DNA from: Alentia gelatinosa
Lineage: Eukaryota; Annelida; Polychaeta; Phyllodocida; Polynoidae
Length of the DNA stretch: 64,000 nt
Assembly: GCA_950022655.1 (NCBI GenBank)
Contig: OX465580.1
Location: 124,231,016 to 124,295,015, forward strand
Direction of reading: 5' to 3'
Under the pieces are notes generated by a model that was not told where the DNA came from, made no database searches, and saw only the letters and a program-made list of their open reading frames with translations. Within the stretch, counting starts at the first letter, position 1; every line of letters begins with the position of its first letter. Shown here one piece after another: positions 22,691 to 33,738 of the stretch. The position numbers were made by a program, and so were the translations under genes.

Positions 22691-24136
22691 AAATGGTTTT
22701 CAATATATTAGTATGAGGTGTTTTAGTGTTGTTTTTAAATAAGGACCCACCAGAAAGGAAAGTGTTTGGAAAATGTGTATATTTTCCTAGAAGCAATCGC
22801 TCCATATGTAACGTACATAGCATTCGGGACAGAATGTATGCCTGGAAAGTGAACACTTGTGACCTCACAACAGGAGGTCTTCAAAAATGTGACACCCCTT
22901 CCGTTTTGTAGATAGTGCTTCGAAGTTGGACCTTTTTTTAAACATAGAAAACCTTATCACAATTTGTGCCATAAAAATACACATTTCCGACTGGAAATGG
23001 AATCATGGTATATCATAAACACCTAAAAACACTTTGAATATAATGTAGAACGTTGGATTAGTGTGGATTGGCCGCGGACGAAAGATTGTGCGTTAAATAA
23101 ACAAGGTAATTTTGCATTTCTAATGCTATAGAATAGGGACCGCAGGATTGCCTTTCCACCAAAATGAACCATAATCCGAGGGCATCAAATATTTATACGA
23201 TTTCTTAACAGACAAATGCATTGAAACAGCGCATCAGTGTGAAGTTGATAGAACACCACTGTTTTTAGATGTTGTTTTTAATTTGGCTCTCCTTATATTG
23301 GACTCGGTTATGAAGAATGAAGTTTTGTGAAAAGGCGTTCTCGTAGTTTGTTGCAAGGGAATTGAAAAGTTATCCCTCGCTGTGTCATCTTCATCAAAAG
23401 CTCATTTCTAGAGATGGCCTTCATAGAACATTAAAAATACAGAATACAAAACGAGGCGAGAAGGAATACTTTATCTCCGTTCTACAGGCGACAGACTTAA
23501 TAAGGAATTCACTCGGAGGTCTTTGTGAGCAGACGACATTTCTGTTTGATGCCGTTGTCATAGAGGCCATTGCTTTTACCCGCAAAAGTGTATTGTCAAA
23601 CAGACGCACATCTCGCCATGAGAAGAGAGCACGCTTTCTGTGTATGTTCTGGCGTCTCTCCGTCCCAGTTTAATGCACTGCTCGCCGAGCCTACACCCGA
23701 CTTAATGGACGACTCTCTCGCTCCGGATTCTGCCAGATGGCGCCCTGATCGCTTAGGTCCTCCTTTTCCCCACTCGACACCCAGCATGCTGATGGATTTT
23801 GGTCAGGGTTGTGTCGCAGCGCCGAGCTGTGACATAGAGGTCACCTGAAGGTCATTTAGAGGTCACTCCCGTGCCGAAATCAGTTAGATTTAAATCAAAA
23901 TCTATTTGATAGAAGCAGACAGAAATGCAAGTTTTCCGACCAATGACGGAAATTCGCTATTTCATATACATTGGCAACACTAGAATATTAATCGAGTCAT
24001 AGCCATTCTGTCCCAAGACAATGTTATAAACTATTTGAAATATACGTAAACTGACATGAACAATAGCCATAAATGGTTCTCCTGGACTTCCTTTCTTCTG
24101 ACAGCTATATAGATTCTTCTCTGTGTTACATTGTAG

Positions 24137-24330
24137 AATGGGTTGCCCATGGCCTTTGGTCAGGGGTGGTCATTGCCCCCCCTGGTGAAACCTCTCTCCA
24201 CTAAGCGCACCCCTGTGCCACCTCTCCACTCTCGGCCGCACTAAACATCAAAGTGCGCGAGGTCGACACTGTCCTCTGTCTCATTCGCTTCTCAGGTCTC
24301 CTACACTCTGCTATATATTTTTTCACTGCC
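24137..24330 (+). mobile_element. Detached copy of the DIRS element left terminal repeat
   Basis: Starts AATGGGTTGCCCATGGCCTT and matches 59338-59525 over about 180 bp with only scattered changes, including CGCACTAAACATCAAAGTGC and CACTGTCCTCTGTCTCATTC. Homology stops near 24330; no gag, RT or recombinase follows. It may be a solo terminus or one end of a deleted copy. Confidence 0.8.
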
Positions 24331-25625
24331 CTACATCATTTCACCTGTCCAGTATATTGGTTTATCTCTCAGCTATAAGGAACCACTTTGTTTTGATTCG
24401 AGTCAGACCGAACAACACCAGGTCTGTAAATCAAGGATGATCTCATTACCATGCCTGGGCAATTGAGTCAGCTAAAAATGTCTTTGCCAGAGGCTGACTG
24501 TGAAACCCGTTTGCCCTACAGACACTATTAGCTGACTCTGCCTGCCACCAACACATGCACATGTAATTTCCTAAAAAAATACCTAGATCAAATCTGTCTC
24601 AGGCCGTGAGGGGAAGTCCCTTCCTAATCATTCACTATGTCGCTATGATGTCTGTCTCGCATTGCCCTATAGGCCACAGAGTAGATGTTAGTTCCTGGAT
24701 ACTGTTAATTCCTTGATAAGTCTCCAAGCAGGTCCTTTATCGTACTTGTAAGCAAAATGGCACCAATGTTCTACCGGGAGAGTGGTCGAGTTTCAGTGTG
24801 ATCTGTGAAGATGAATACTCCGTTGTTAGGGTCTGTTAATATTTAACAGAAGTGAAATAAAGTCTTTAAAAACAAGAAAAAAATGTACCAGTCGATGTAC
24901 CCAAGAAAAATGAGATTATTACTAGGGGTACGAATGAAGCCTGATATTCTTAGAATGAATATTGCTAAACACGAGTCACCATATTTGTTATAGCGTTCAT
25001 CCATTGATAAGCTACCCGCTATATGGTGGTTCTGTTGGCGTCGTAGGTAAGATGGCGGCACCCCGGCCACGACAGCTATATGCCGTATTTTCCGAAGAGT
25101 GTGATACAGTAACAGAAGAGGGGCACAGGTAGCAGAGGAATGGAATTATACAGCGGACAGGAGAAACTTATCCCAGGGGACTAACAGTTTCTTTTATTTG
25201 AAAGGTTCAAAGATTGCCCTAGGCGTATTGAAGGTATAAGGCTCTATTTCCGGTAAGGGAAATTCAATTTCTAGTTGTTTTTTTTAAGTACTTCGTCATG
25301 AGATCTTAAGATATTAACCTTTTAATAATATTATTTTCTCTGTGACAAAGCTGGGATTATAGAAAAGTAGGCATGAACCAGGGTATCACTTTTTGCAGGA
25401 AATAGGCTTTAGCTGCCAGCAGATAAAGCCTACACGTTGTGGCTTATGCAAATCGACTAAGCCTAAGCCTGCTTTTATCTGTTTCTCATGTGGAGATTGT
25501 GAGTCGTAGATGTCGGCGTCAATGGACCCAGTCCTTAAAGGGGTCTGTGTACTCGCCACAAGGAGGACGTTTCTCATCTCTACTCTGTGCAGAGCCGCAC
25601 GTCTTACCTCATTCAGTAGCACGCT

Positions 25626-26105
25626 TTATCTCAACCCGGTATTCTTTTTCTCATAGACTTAACATTGGGAACTCATAGTCAACGCCCATGGAGTATTAAA
25701 AATCCAAACCAGATGTTACCCCAAGAAACTTTTCATATGTCTTTTCTAGGAAAAGGAATAGGAATAATGAAAATTGTTAGAGTCAACACTACAGGGGTGG
25801 CAGCCATGTAATTAGTACAGGACACTCATGAGATGAAAGGTTTAGTTCCAGGATAGCCTAAATGATATTCAGGTAGTTTTGGTTTTATATAGTTAACTGG
25901 TATAACAAAAAAAAGGGAAGCAATGGAAATGACCACAAGGTAACAATGAATGTACGGAGAATTTTTGGCAAAGCTGAAAGTTGTAAGCTGTATGATAATG
26001 TCCAGAGATTGATAAAAGGCTTGCTCAAATAAAAAAGATAAAAAAATCCAAACCAATGGGGAATTATGACACTAATGTTAGTCAATGATAGGGGAGAGAT
26101 AAAAG
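25626..26105 (+). mobile_element. Hairpin superfamily, family B, copy 4, split by an insertion
   Basis: The left piece (25626-25711) carries TTATCTCAACCC and CATAGACTTAACATTGGG. The right piece (26042-26105) carries CCAATGGGGAATTATGACAC and GGGGAGAGATAAA. Together they reconstitute the first module as in the copy at 50329. The hairpin module is missing. Confidence 0.6.
25712..26041 (+). mobile_element. Retroposon inserted in family B copy 4 (14-bp target duplication)
   Basis: AAAAATCCAAACCA occurs on both sides (25698-25711 and 26042-26055). The 330-bp insert ends A-rich (AAATAAAAAAGATAA). A long duplication plus an A-rich 3' end indicates target-primed reverse transcription. The insert was not recognised as a known SINE or LINE. 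Confidence 0.6.
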
Positions 26106-26127
26106 TCTGAACTACACTCAAACCATA

Positions 26128-26240
26128 GCCACGGAAAAGAACTCTAACCTCGGTAAATGTGTAGGGGTTACCTTCAAACCCAAAGTAAGTCTAACAGTAC
26201 ATATATTAGACGTTAAACTACCTAAACAACAAATACAACA
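26128..26240 (+). mobile_element. SINE fragment
   Basis: AAAAGAACTCTAACCTCGGT and AAATGTGTAGGGG match the body of the SINE at 36350. A tail GACGTTAAACTACCTAAAC follows. Internally rearranged or deleted. Confidence 0.5.
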
Positions 26241-26344
26241 ACATTCACTTTGGTTTGTTACGTAGTCTCACTCGACTTTGCCTCGTGATAATTCCGCAAC
26301 CAAAACTCTTTGCATAATTTCAGTATCTATGGATCTTGATGCAG

Positions 26345-26405
26345 TTCCTTCATAGGCCTGCGGATCACAAGATCCGAGGTTCGAAACTCGGCCGTGCCGC
26401 TCTGT
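26345..26405 (+). repeat. tRNA-like fragment with B box
   Basis: GATCCGAGGTTCGAAACTCG near 26371 can form a T-arm with a good B box (GGTTCGAAACT). No convincing A box, D-arm or acceptor stem is present, so it is a tRNA-derived remnant, not a tRNA gene. Confidence 0.35.
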
Positions 26406-26861
26406 TTCCTGCTTGTTTGTCATCGTCATCTCATAGATTTAATCTCTCCGTTATATGACCCTCGCTGCTACGGATTAAGACACACATCCCCAACCAGTCA
26501 AACTAGTTTGCACGCAGGGGTTTGTTTATTGAACACCAATGTACACAGGGAAGTGTGTTCTGCCCGTTCATGAGATCCTTGCATTTAACTACAGTCTGAT
26601 GATAGATACAATTTAACTTTCTCCAGTGTTACTGTGGTCAGGATGCTTGGTAATATCTAAGTCTTGGCCCATTGAATAATCTAGGCTCGTACATGTAGAC
26701 CGTGTTCTGTACGCCGAGCAGACCCTAATGGACGACTAAGACTGTCTTAAATACCATTAAACGATAACCCTTGTACGAGGTACAGAAAAGGGTCTTCTTG
26801 TATGATCCTTTATTATCCAACAGGCCCATATTGATAAGAGTATTGCAAAAGACACTTAGAT

Positions 26862-27166
26862 TTATCCTACCCCTAATATAAAATCCCATAGGCTTAACAT
26901 TGAGTTTCCGTATGCCACGCTGACTGGCATACAGAGTTTTATATGGCACTAGTGGCATACAGAATTATTATCATGTAATATTACAAAATCGAGGGGACAG
27001 GGTAGGATAAAATCAAATCCTGATTCGTTTTAATCTTGGCCATCGCATTCCACTCCTGGAGTTTTGGCTCCAGACTTCACTCGGCTTCGCCTAGTGAAAT
27101 CACTATGCCAAACCCCAGTCGTGGCATACGGTGGCCAAGATTATAACTCATCCAGTTTTACGATAG
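26862..27166 (+). mobile_element. Hairpin superfamily, family A, copy 2
   Basis: 305 bp, starts TTATCCTACCCC and ends CCAGTTTTACGATAGT. The inverted start GGGTAGGATAAA lies internally at about 27000-27011. Within module 1, GTATGCCACGCTGACTGGCA and CCACTAGTGG-type inner palindromes occur. The hairpin apex GGCTTCGCC sits near 27085. About 90% identical by eye to copies at 9093 and 37662. Confidence 0.8.
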
Positions 27167-27185
27167 TACTACCCGGATAACGAAA

Positions 27186-27303
27186 GGGGCCATCCATAAA
27201 GTATGTACGCAGGATCTTTTTACCCCCCCCCCCAACCCCTCGTCCGATCTTGTACGCAATAGAACAAAGAAGGAGGAATAACAAATTTTCAAAACTTCTG
27301 ACC
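27186..27303 (-). mobile_element. GGGGCCATCC MITE, copy 4 (truncated)
   Basis: Terminus GGGGCCATCCATAAAGTATG, an internal C run and TTGTACGCAATAGAACAAAG. The far terminus is missing. It begins 20 bp after family A copy 2. Confidence 0.7.
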
Positions 27304-27984
27304 CAATGGAACATCCATTGTGAGATCTGTAGCTTAAAATGGAAAAGCGAGAAGACCAACCAGTGTTTCACCAAGATGAGCATGTCGGAGGGCATTTACT
27401 GAACGGGACTTTACTGCAATATTACCAACTTGTAATTTTGTAAAACACTAAATGGAGACATGTTTTAGGCCTGGTAAAAGCAGTCTTATTGAACGCCGAC
27501 AATGATCTGGAAGCAGAATAAAGTCGGCGCCACGTCCACCTGCATTACCTGGTGTTGGCAGTGAATTGTACACAGAAATACAACATCTGTGCTTTTCACG
27601 TTGAGATGATGAGAGTCACTTATTTATCCCTCCCTTTTTTTTGCTAAAAATTACTTCGCGGGATCCTACTCAGCTCCGGCTGCACGTGCATTACTTCGGG
27701 TAGGCTATTAGCGCAAGACGGTTATGATTCCCCCAAGGACGGCCCAGAAACCCCGAGTTCTCATTACCATCTACAAGTCGTGGAAGAAATGTGGGGCCCA
27801 TTATATTCATATTCTTTTCCCCGCTTCCCTGAAGGCGTTTTCCACTGTTCAGGGTGCCCATTCTATTGAATGGTAAGAGCAAGGTTTCGTGTAAGCTACG
27901 CTAGTAAACAACTCTTTCCCCATATCGTTTCGTAGTAGGTACAAGTAGGGTGGGTCGTAATATATTCATTATATATCCAAAATT

Positions 27985-28283
27985 AATATTAGGAAACGTC
28001 CTTACTGTGGACGAAACGGTACCTGTTCGAGGTCAGTCGTCGATATCATACTGCCTGACACCATAGGCGGAAGGCAGTATGAAATCGATGACTGACCGAG
28101 AACGAGAATCGTTTCGTCTACAGTCAGGATGTTTGCTTATTATTATATACCTTAAATCAATGAGAAAACACCATTTTAATGACTTATTAAGTCACTTTCA
28201 CAGCGGGCACGAACATTATTATTACTGCACCCCTAGCAGCGGGCAGTATTTCATAGACATTCGGACACAGGTATATAATAATA
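27985..28283 (-). mobile_element. Hairpin superfamily, family J, copy 1
   Basis: Read on the minus strand it starts TTATTATATACCTGTGTCCG, has the inverted AGGTATATAATAA internally (complement at about 28138-28152), then a hairpin with arms GTCAGTCATCGATTTCATAC / GTATGATATCGACGACTGAC around an ACTGCC...GGCAGT inner stem and a CGCC-TAT-GG type apex, and ends GACGTTTCCTAATATTA. Confidence 0.7.
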
Positions 28284-28579
28284 AAATTCACGTCCACGTG
28301 AAAGAAGCGATTTTGGAATAAATGTTTCCACTTATGTTCACGGTCAACATTGCTCGAACTCTGTGGCATTTGTGGTTGAGAAAGTGATTCACGAAGCCCA
28401 ATGCGGAATATGTAAAATGATATTGAATATCAGTAAATTGATTCGTCTAACAGTGGGCAGAAGAATCTGGTTAATGTACAGATGTATTAGAGCTGACCTT
28501 AGTTGTCATGGGTCTAGCACACTGTACTAATAACACATCACTTCCTCATCTGAAACTATACTACTTAACATCACAATCA

Positions 28580-28887
28580 TATCATCTCACCGCTGGTAAT
28601 TTTGTCCCATAGGCTTAACATCGGGAACTCGTTCTCCATGCCCCTACGAATATTGCAGTCCGTTCTCCATGGTCTATATCCTGTGTGTCATCTATTCTTT
28701 TACTCTTTATAGGGGTGAGATAGATACAGAAAACAACTTGGTGAAAACTTGGTGAAAGTTATTGTTCTCCAACTCGTTTGGATGCTGCGTGATATTCACT
28801 GGGCTTCGCTTCGTTCATATCACACCGCATCAAACTCGTGGAGAACGACGACTTTGACCAAAAATTGTGGGTTTCTTCTTTACTATA
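28580..28887 (+). mobile_element. Hairpin superfamily, family C, copy 1
   Basis: Module 1 runs from ATCATCTCACCGCTGGTAAT to GGGGTGAGATAGA and carries CCCATAGGCTTAACATCGGG. The hairpin has arms GTTATTGTTCTCCAACTCGT / CTCGTGGAGAACGACGACTT and apex GGGCTTCGCTTC near 28803. It ends GGGTTTCTTCTTTACTATA. Confidence 0.7.
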
Positions 28888-29049
28888 ACATAAGATCAAG
28901 ACTTGCATCACAATACACGTATATGATGATGCATACATTTATATAAACATACATATAATCTATATATATATGGCTGTTTTATATATACCCAGCCATTGAT
29001 AATGGGTATTACTATTTGTATTATTTTGTTTTTACAAAGAAATGGCTCT

Positions 29050-29659
29050 AGAGATGTGAATCAGCATTGAAGTGGGATACAGAAACCAATTATCCAAACA
29101 ATGCTGTCATCAGAGACATTAAACAGTCATACACAGAACTGAAGAGAGAACATGGCAAAGAGGTAGCCATGTGTTGGCTGCTGAGTCATATTGGAAATGA
29201 AGGAAATGAAGCTGCAGGTCAACCAGCCAGAAATGGATTAAGCAGAAGAGTTGGAGCCCACACAGTTGCACATACAGACCTGAATCCAATGGCCAAGGAG
29301 CACATACATAAAACTTGGCAGAAACTCTGGAAAGCACTGCGAGAAATTGTAGTGGCTACTAGCGAAAACGTTAGGAAAGACAACCTGACACAAACTGAAC
29401 AGGTGAAACTGACCCATCTGTGGACTGGTCACACCAAACTGACACATGGGCACCTCCTAAGAGGTGAATCAGCACCTGTGTGCCAGAGATGCAACACTCC
29501 GCTGAGTGTAAAACATCTCATGCTACATCGTCAGGCCACAAAAAAGAGCAGGAAGAAGTTCCTAAAGAATATAACACAATGCGCAGTATTTTCCATAACA
29601 CTGGTAGGAGACAGATTCTTGACTTGTTGAAGGAATGTAAGATTTTCGATAAGATATAA
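29050..29659 (+). pseudogene. LINE ORF2 remnant: RNase H end and C-terminal zinc knuckle
   Basis: A decayed non-LTR retrotransposon ORF2 C-terminus. The frame from 29067 reads CWLLSHIGNEGNEAAG, the end of an RNase H domain; the final catalytic Asp of the usual GNExAD is Gly here. HLWTGHTKLTHGHLLRGE and CQRC...VKHLML follow, the conserved region and zinc knuckle of I/Nimb/Jockey-type elements. The last His/Cys part is altered and the frame shifts near 29530: the normal C-terminal reading (MRSIFHNTGRRQILDLLKEC) continues in another frame to a stop at 29657-29659. The 5' part of ORF2 (endonuclease, RT) is absent. Confidence 0.75.
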
Positions 29660-29803
29660 TCGAGAAGAGTAAGATGCCTGGATCAACCCGACAGCATACC
29701 TTGTTATTCCAACAGGACATACAAATTTTAGTAAAGTAAACCAAATTAAGTCTAATTGAACAAATTGGACATTAAACTACCCAAACAAACAGACAAACAA
29801 ACC
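29660..29803 (+). mobile_element. LINE 3' UTR and (CAAA)n tail
   Basis: Continues from the ORF2 remnant and ends GGACATTAAACTACCCAAAC followed by AAACAGACAAACAAACC. The GGACrTTAAA...CAAACAAAC ending is also found on the SINEs at 12505, 36350 and 58135, suggesting that this LINE family provides the SINE tail. Confidence 0.6.
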
Positions 29804-31400
29804 AATTGCATTCTAATTTTTCCGTTTGCGATTAGTAATAAATGTAATTTGAACAAGGAAATACAAATAGTTGATGGTTGACGCTATCATATTTCTGCCA
29901 AATTGGTCCCATATATTAAATGGGAAAAACTGACTACTTTTGGATAGGTATTAGTATGATGAATACTTTAATATATGGCTTTAGAGGATAGTATGTTGAT
30001 AGCAAAAGGACCGTGCAGCATGTCCTGTACAGCTAATTTACATAAAGAAGGGATACATTGTGTATGAGAAGAGTTGATATTGCATGAAGTTGTAGAAAAT
30101 CCTATTCAGAGGCCTGGGGATCTTCATGGCCTAATGATCGTTAACATTCACTTTTGTTGAGTTCTGTGTGGCTGGCCCATTTCACCAACTTTACTATTAT
30201 TATCAAAGATATTGCCCGCACTTCCTTTCTATTCTATCTAGATTTAAAAAAATCTTATTTCTGAAGTGGAATCTTGCAGCAAAGAGATTACTATATCACA
30301 TAAAACTACTTTAATGCTAAGGAGCAATAAATGTAGAGTAGTAAACACACAGGAAACGTTTTATCTCCAGTTTGCATGGCACTTTTGTTGTGTTACCGAC
30401 AGTCCTGTGTTTTACTACAGCTGGAAAACACATCGGTGCACTGCATCTTTTCCCAGGACATCATCTGACCCTTTGTCTGCTTTGAAACACTTACATTCAA
30501 CAAGAGATCGAACATACGGAACTAAAAGACTATTAGTAAAGAAGGCGATCGAAGCACTTAAGCGACAGTGTCTGGGAAACGACGTCAATTATTTATTTAA
30601 AACGCTGAAACCACAGGCGCAAAGATACTGAATGAAATTTAATAAAAAAGAATTAAAAATCAAGTTTTAAACGGGGCCCAGGAGACATGAAATCACACAA
30701 AATTCAGATAACGTGCAAAGAACGTCCTTCATTCGCCAAACCCCGTTTTGTGAACTCATTTTCCTGTTGATCACATCGAGATTGGGTTCTTGTCTCTTCA
30801 TCCAGTTAAGAACGGTTAAATCGCCAGATAAAGGTATAAGCTGAAAAACAGGCCCACAAATCCCACAATGCCTTTTGTCCTTTTTTTGGACTGGAGTTAT
30901 TACATAAATATAACTTTTCAAAATGCGAACTAATTGCAACTGGTAAGAATGTTTTTTTCCGGGTCTCGAGATTGGAACATGTGCCTCTTGGAGCGTTTTG
31001 TTTTCAGAGATAACTTGGATGGAATCTGAGAAAAGACGCACTCAATATTAATATAACCCTCTTGGTCCTGAAAATAAGTTCAGTTATAATGAATAGGAAA
31101 TGAATAATCATTGGGATCCATGATACCTCTACATAAAACATGGTTTATGTTTGAACTGCATGATTATCAAATTATATTTTCCCAGTATTCATTTCGGCAG
31201 CTTGATTATTTTCAAATCAAATGGTGCACAGAAATACCCTTAATATTACCTAAAGTATGCTAAGATTTCATGATAGCATTAGCTCAACCAAGAAGTAATT
31301 CCCAACTTCAAATGTCAACTTATATTTGTGAAGCTAATAACAATATGCTTTACTGTGTGCTGCTAATACCCCAGTGTCACGGCATTGTCATTCTAAAACT
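29804..31400. other. Gene-free stretch with two unassigned frames
   Basis: Frames of 121 codons (30266-30631, plus) and 124 codons (30667-31041, minus) show no recognised domain and ordinary AT-rich composition. They are not supported as genes. No repeats were identified. Confidence 0.35.
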
Positions 31401-31472
31401 TCTTTCTTTTCTTCCAGGTACGTATGGTCATGTGACCCATTTCCTCTCAGCAGAGGGCAGCACAAGGTAGGC
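31398..31472 (+). promoter_or_regulatory. Candidate recursive splice site with 49-nt exon-like unit
   Basis: The pyrimidine tract CTTCTTTCTTTTCTTCCAG ends at 31417 and is directly joined to GTACGT (31418), so an acceptor abuts a donor. A further donor-like AAG|GTAGGC occurs at 31467. This layout matches recursive splicing (ratchet) sites in long introns. No host exon was found. Confidence 0.3.
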
Positions 31473-32029
31473 TTTTTGTTGAAAAGTACCCAGAATGCGT
31501 CATTGGCAGTCGACATCCGCCCAATTAGCCTGAATCAAACCTTATGAGTGCCTCAGTAAATAGGAAACCGGAAATTGGCAAACGAGGCAAACGGTTGGGA
31601 GGAGGTAATGCATTTTCAGTGTAATATACCAAACCCCAGAGGAGATAGAGCCATGAAGTAATCTTAAAGAAAGGAGAACGAATAAACCATTGTAGGTGTG
31701 AGAAAGTTTCTTCCGAAAAAACAAATGAGTTGATAATCTCCTGTAATGGGTCGCAGTGGAAGATAAAAGGAAGTAATTCCTGACAGAAGTCGGTCATTTT
31801 TAGGTGCCCTAGGGCTGCTTGCTGCACCTCCAGAAGTCATCAAAGTGTGGATACCATAATTAGAGAACATGAACTTTTTTTAGATGAATTGAATTTATTG
31901 TATAACAGTCGGTAAGTGAACATAGTGAGATTTGCGTTAACATGAGGAATCAGCTTATAGATGACCTAGGACGTATAACACGTTTTTTTCATATCAGTAG
32001 TGTGGGTGGGCGGGTTTCAATTTTTGTTT

Positions 32030-32280
32030 ATTATTGATGAGCATCAATTTTTTGTATTCTTCGGTCGAACAATGGTGTATCCAATACAGCATGAATTGTT
32101 CAGTGTTTTGACTTTTTCTTTTAATAGCTCGGTGTCATGACGTTTCAGATCCTGAAGATTTTGCATCTGAGACATAATAGTGGTACACCATCTTTCAGAC
32201 AGATGGCGCTAGTGGGTTCCCGCCAGGGAAAAAAATCATCTCAAATTACAAATAATTACTAAATTAGAGAACAGAAACAT
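32030..32280 (+). repeat. Dispersed repeat N, copy 1
   Basis: AGCTCGGTGTCATGACGT, GAGACATAATAGTGGTACACC and the AT-rich segment after it align with 33185-33410. Class unknown. Confidence 0.45.
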
Positions 32281-32639
32281 TTGGAAATAAATTGAATCTA
32301 TTGTCATGTGAACATCTGTAAACATGGTGGGATCTGGCCTAGAGTTGACAAAATATCTACTTAGACCAGGAGGGAGGTGACGTGCCTGGGCAGGTAGATG
32401 TAGAGCCATTCCTAAGGTTGACGTCTTGTAGGGCCAGATTGGATCAGAAAAGTGTGCCTGGTGTGAAAAATTGTGGCCATATATTTGATTATAATGGCTG
32501 GAGTGGCAATTGTGTCTGCCAAGCCTATGTGATGAGGGTCATGTAAGCTTATTCAGAGATGTCAGTTTTCCATTTACAAGTGGAAATCCACTTTATCATA
32601 TTCAGTATATGTAATTGCTTTTCCTTGTGTCAAACAAAG

Positions 32640-32830
32640 GTGATTTTGATCTGCTTCATCTACGCCAATAAAACTGTGGTTTGAACCTTCCCACAGACCC
32701 CCAGCCCATCCCATGGTCATCAAGGTCATATTATCCAAGAGTTCCTGGTTTCTCTGAGCCAGAACAATCTACATGAAAAACATTTCTACTTTTTTTCCTT
32801 GACTCCAACTGACATCCCTGCTTATTATAG
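32640..32830 (+). repeat. Dispersed repeat K, copy 3
   Basis: AATAAAACTGTGGTTTGAAC, CAGCCCATCCCATGG, and CTCCAACTGACATCCCTG match other K copies. Confidence 0.45.
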
Positions 32831-33184
32831 GCCAGATGAGATCTGGAAGTGTTAGGTGGGTCATCTAGTGGGTCACATAGTCAACTGTCAGTGGCGCCAT
32901 CTTGCAGAATCACTGGAATAACGGTGGTGATGTTTACACTAATGTTAACAAAAGTAAATAGTTCTACAGTCGATGTTGGAGCTACATTGAGGCCAGATGG
33001 AAAATGATACAGTTTGTCAGCCAACATTGAAGCAATGTTGAGGCTGGATGTAGATGCAGTCAGGAGGTGAGCTCACCTTTTTCTTCTGGTGCCTACCACA
33101 GCCCTGGGCATCGTAGTCGATGTAAAGAAGCTGGTGTCAAATCATTTGGATCAGTGATCTGGCTTTTCCACTCTTTTTAGAGTG

Positions 33185-33410
33185 CCCATGTTGAAATTGG
33201 TGACATCATTAGTTCTTTCATATTTTTCAGCTTTGGTGGCTTTTGGCATGTTCTTCGCTCAATGTTTTGATGTATTTTTATGAGCTCGTTGCCATGACGT
33301 GATCTTGGTCCTGGGCTGGAGGTACCAGAGACATGATAACGGTACACCAGCGGTGGGTTTCATATCAAATTTCTGATGATTTCTAAATTATTTCCAATTA
33401 TTATTTCGGT
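33185..33410 (+). repeat. Dispersed repeat N, copy 2
   Basis: Direct copy of 32030-32280 about 1.16 kb away: GAGCTCGTTGCCATGACGTG, CAGAGACATGATAACGGTAC. It ends where the outer element begins at 33413. Confidence 0.45.
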
Positions 33411-33548
33411 TTGACCTGTAGGTCAAGACCGAAATATATTAGGGGAGACGGGGAACGGTTTTTGCGGCTTATATAATAATACATTACAGTAATATATTCA
33501 GGAATCCTGAATAATTATACCCTCGATACCCTCGATACCCTGTGGTGA

Positions 33549-33738
33549 ACTGGTCAGATGTGGTCCGCACCCGACGACAGTAGTGTATTTTTATATATTG
33601 CGCAGGCACCCGTTACGGTTCAATGAATACCTACTAGAGGGTGGGGCCCGTACTGGTCAGATGTGGTCCGCACCCGGCAACAGTAGTGTATTTTTATATA
33701 TTGCGCAGGCACCCGTTACGGTTCAATGAATACCTACT
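33549..33738 (+). repeat. 103-bp tandem repeat (two units)
   Basis: ACTGGTCAGATGTGGTCCGC starts at 33549 and again at 33652. The second unit is broken after ...AATACCTACT by the inner element and resumes at 35070 with AGGGGGTGGGGCC. The first unit keeps the uninterrupted junction CCTACTAGAGGGTGGGGCC. Confidence 0.85.

Noticed and set aside
30266..31041. 121- and 124-codon frames as genes
   Set aside because: No recognised domain, codon signature or partner exons; frames of this length occur by chance in 64 kb.
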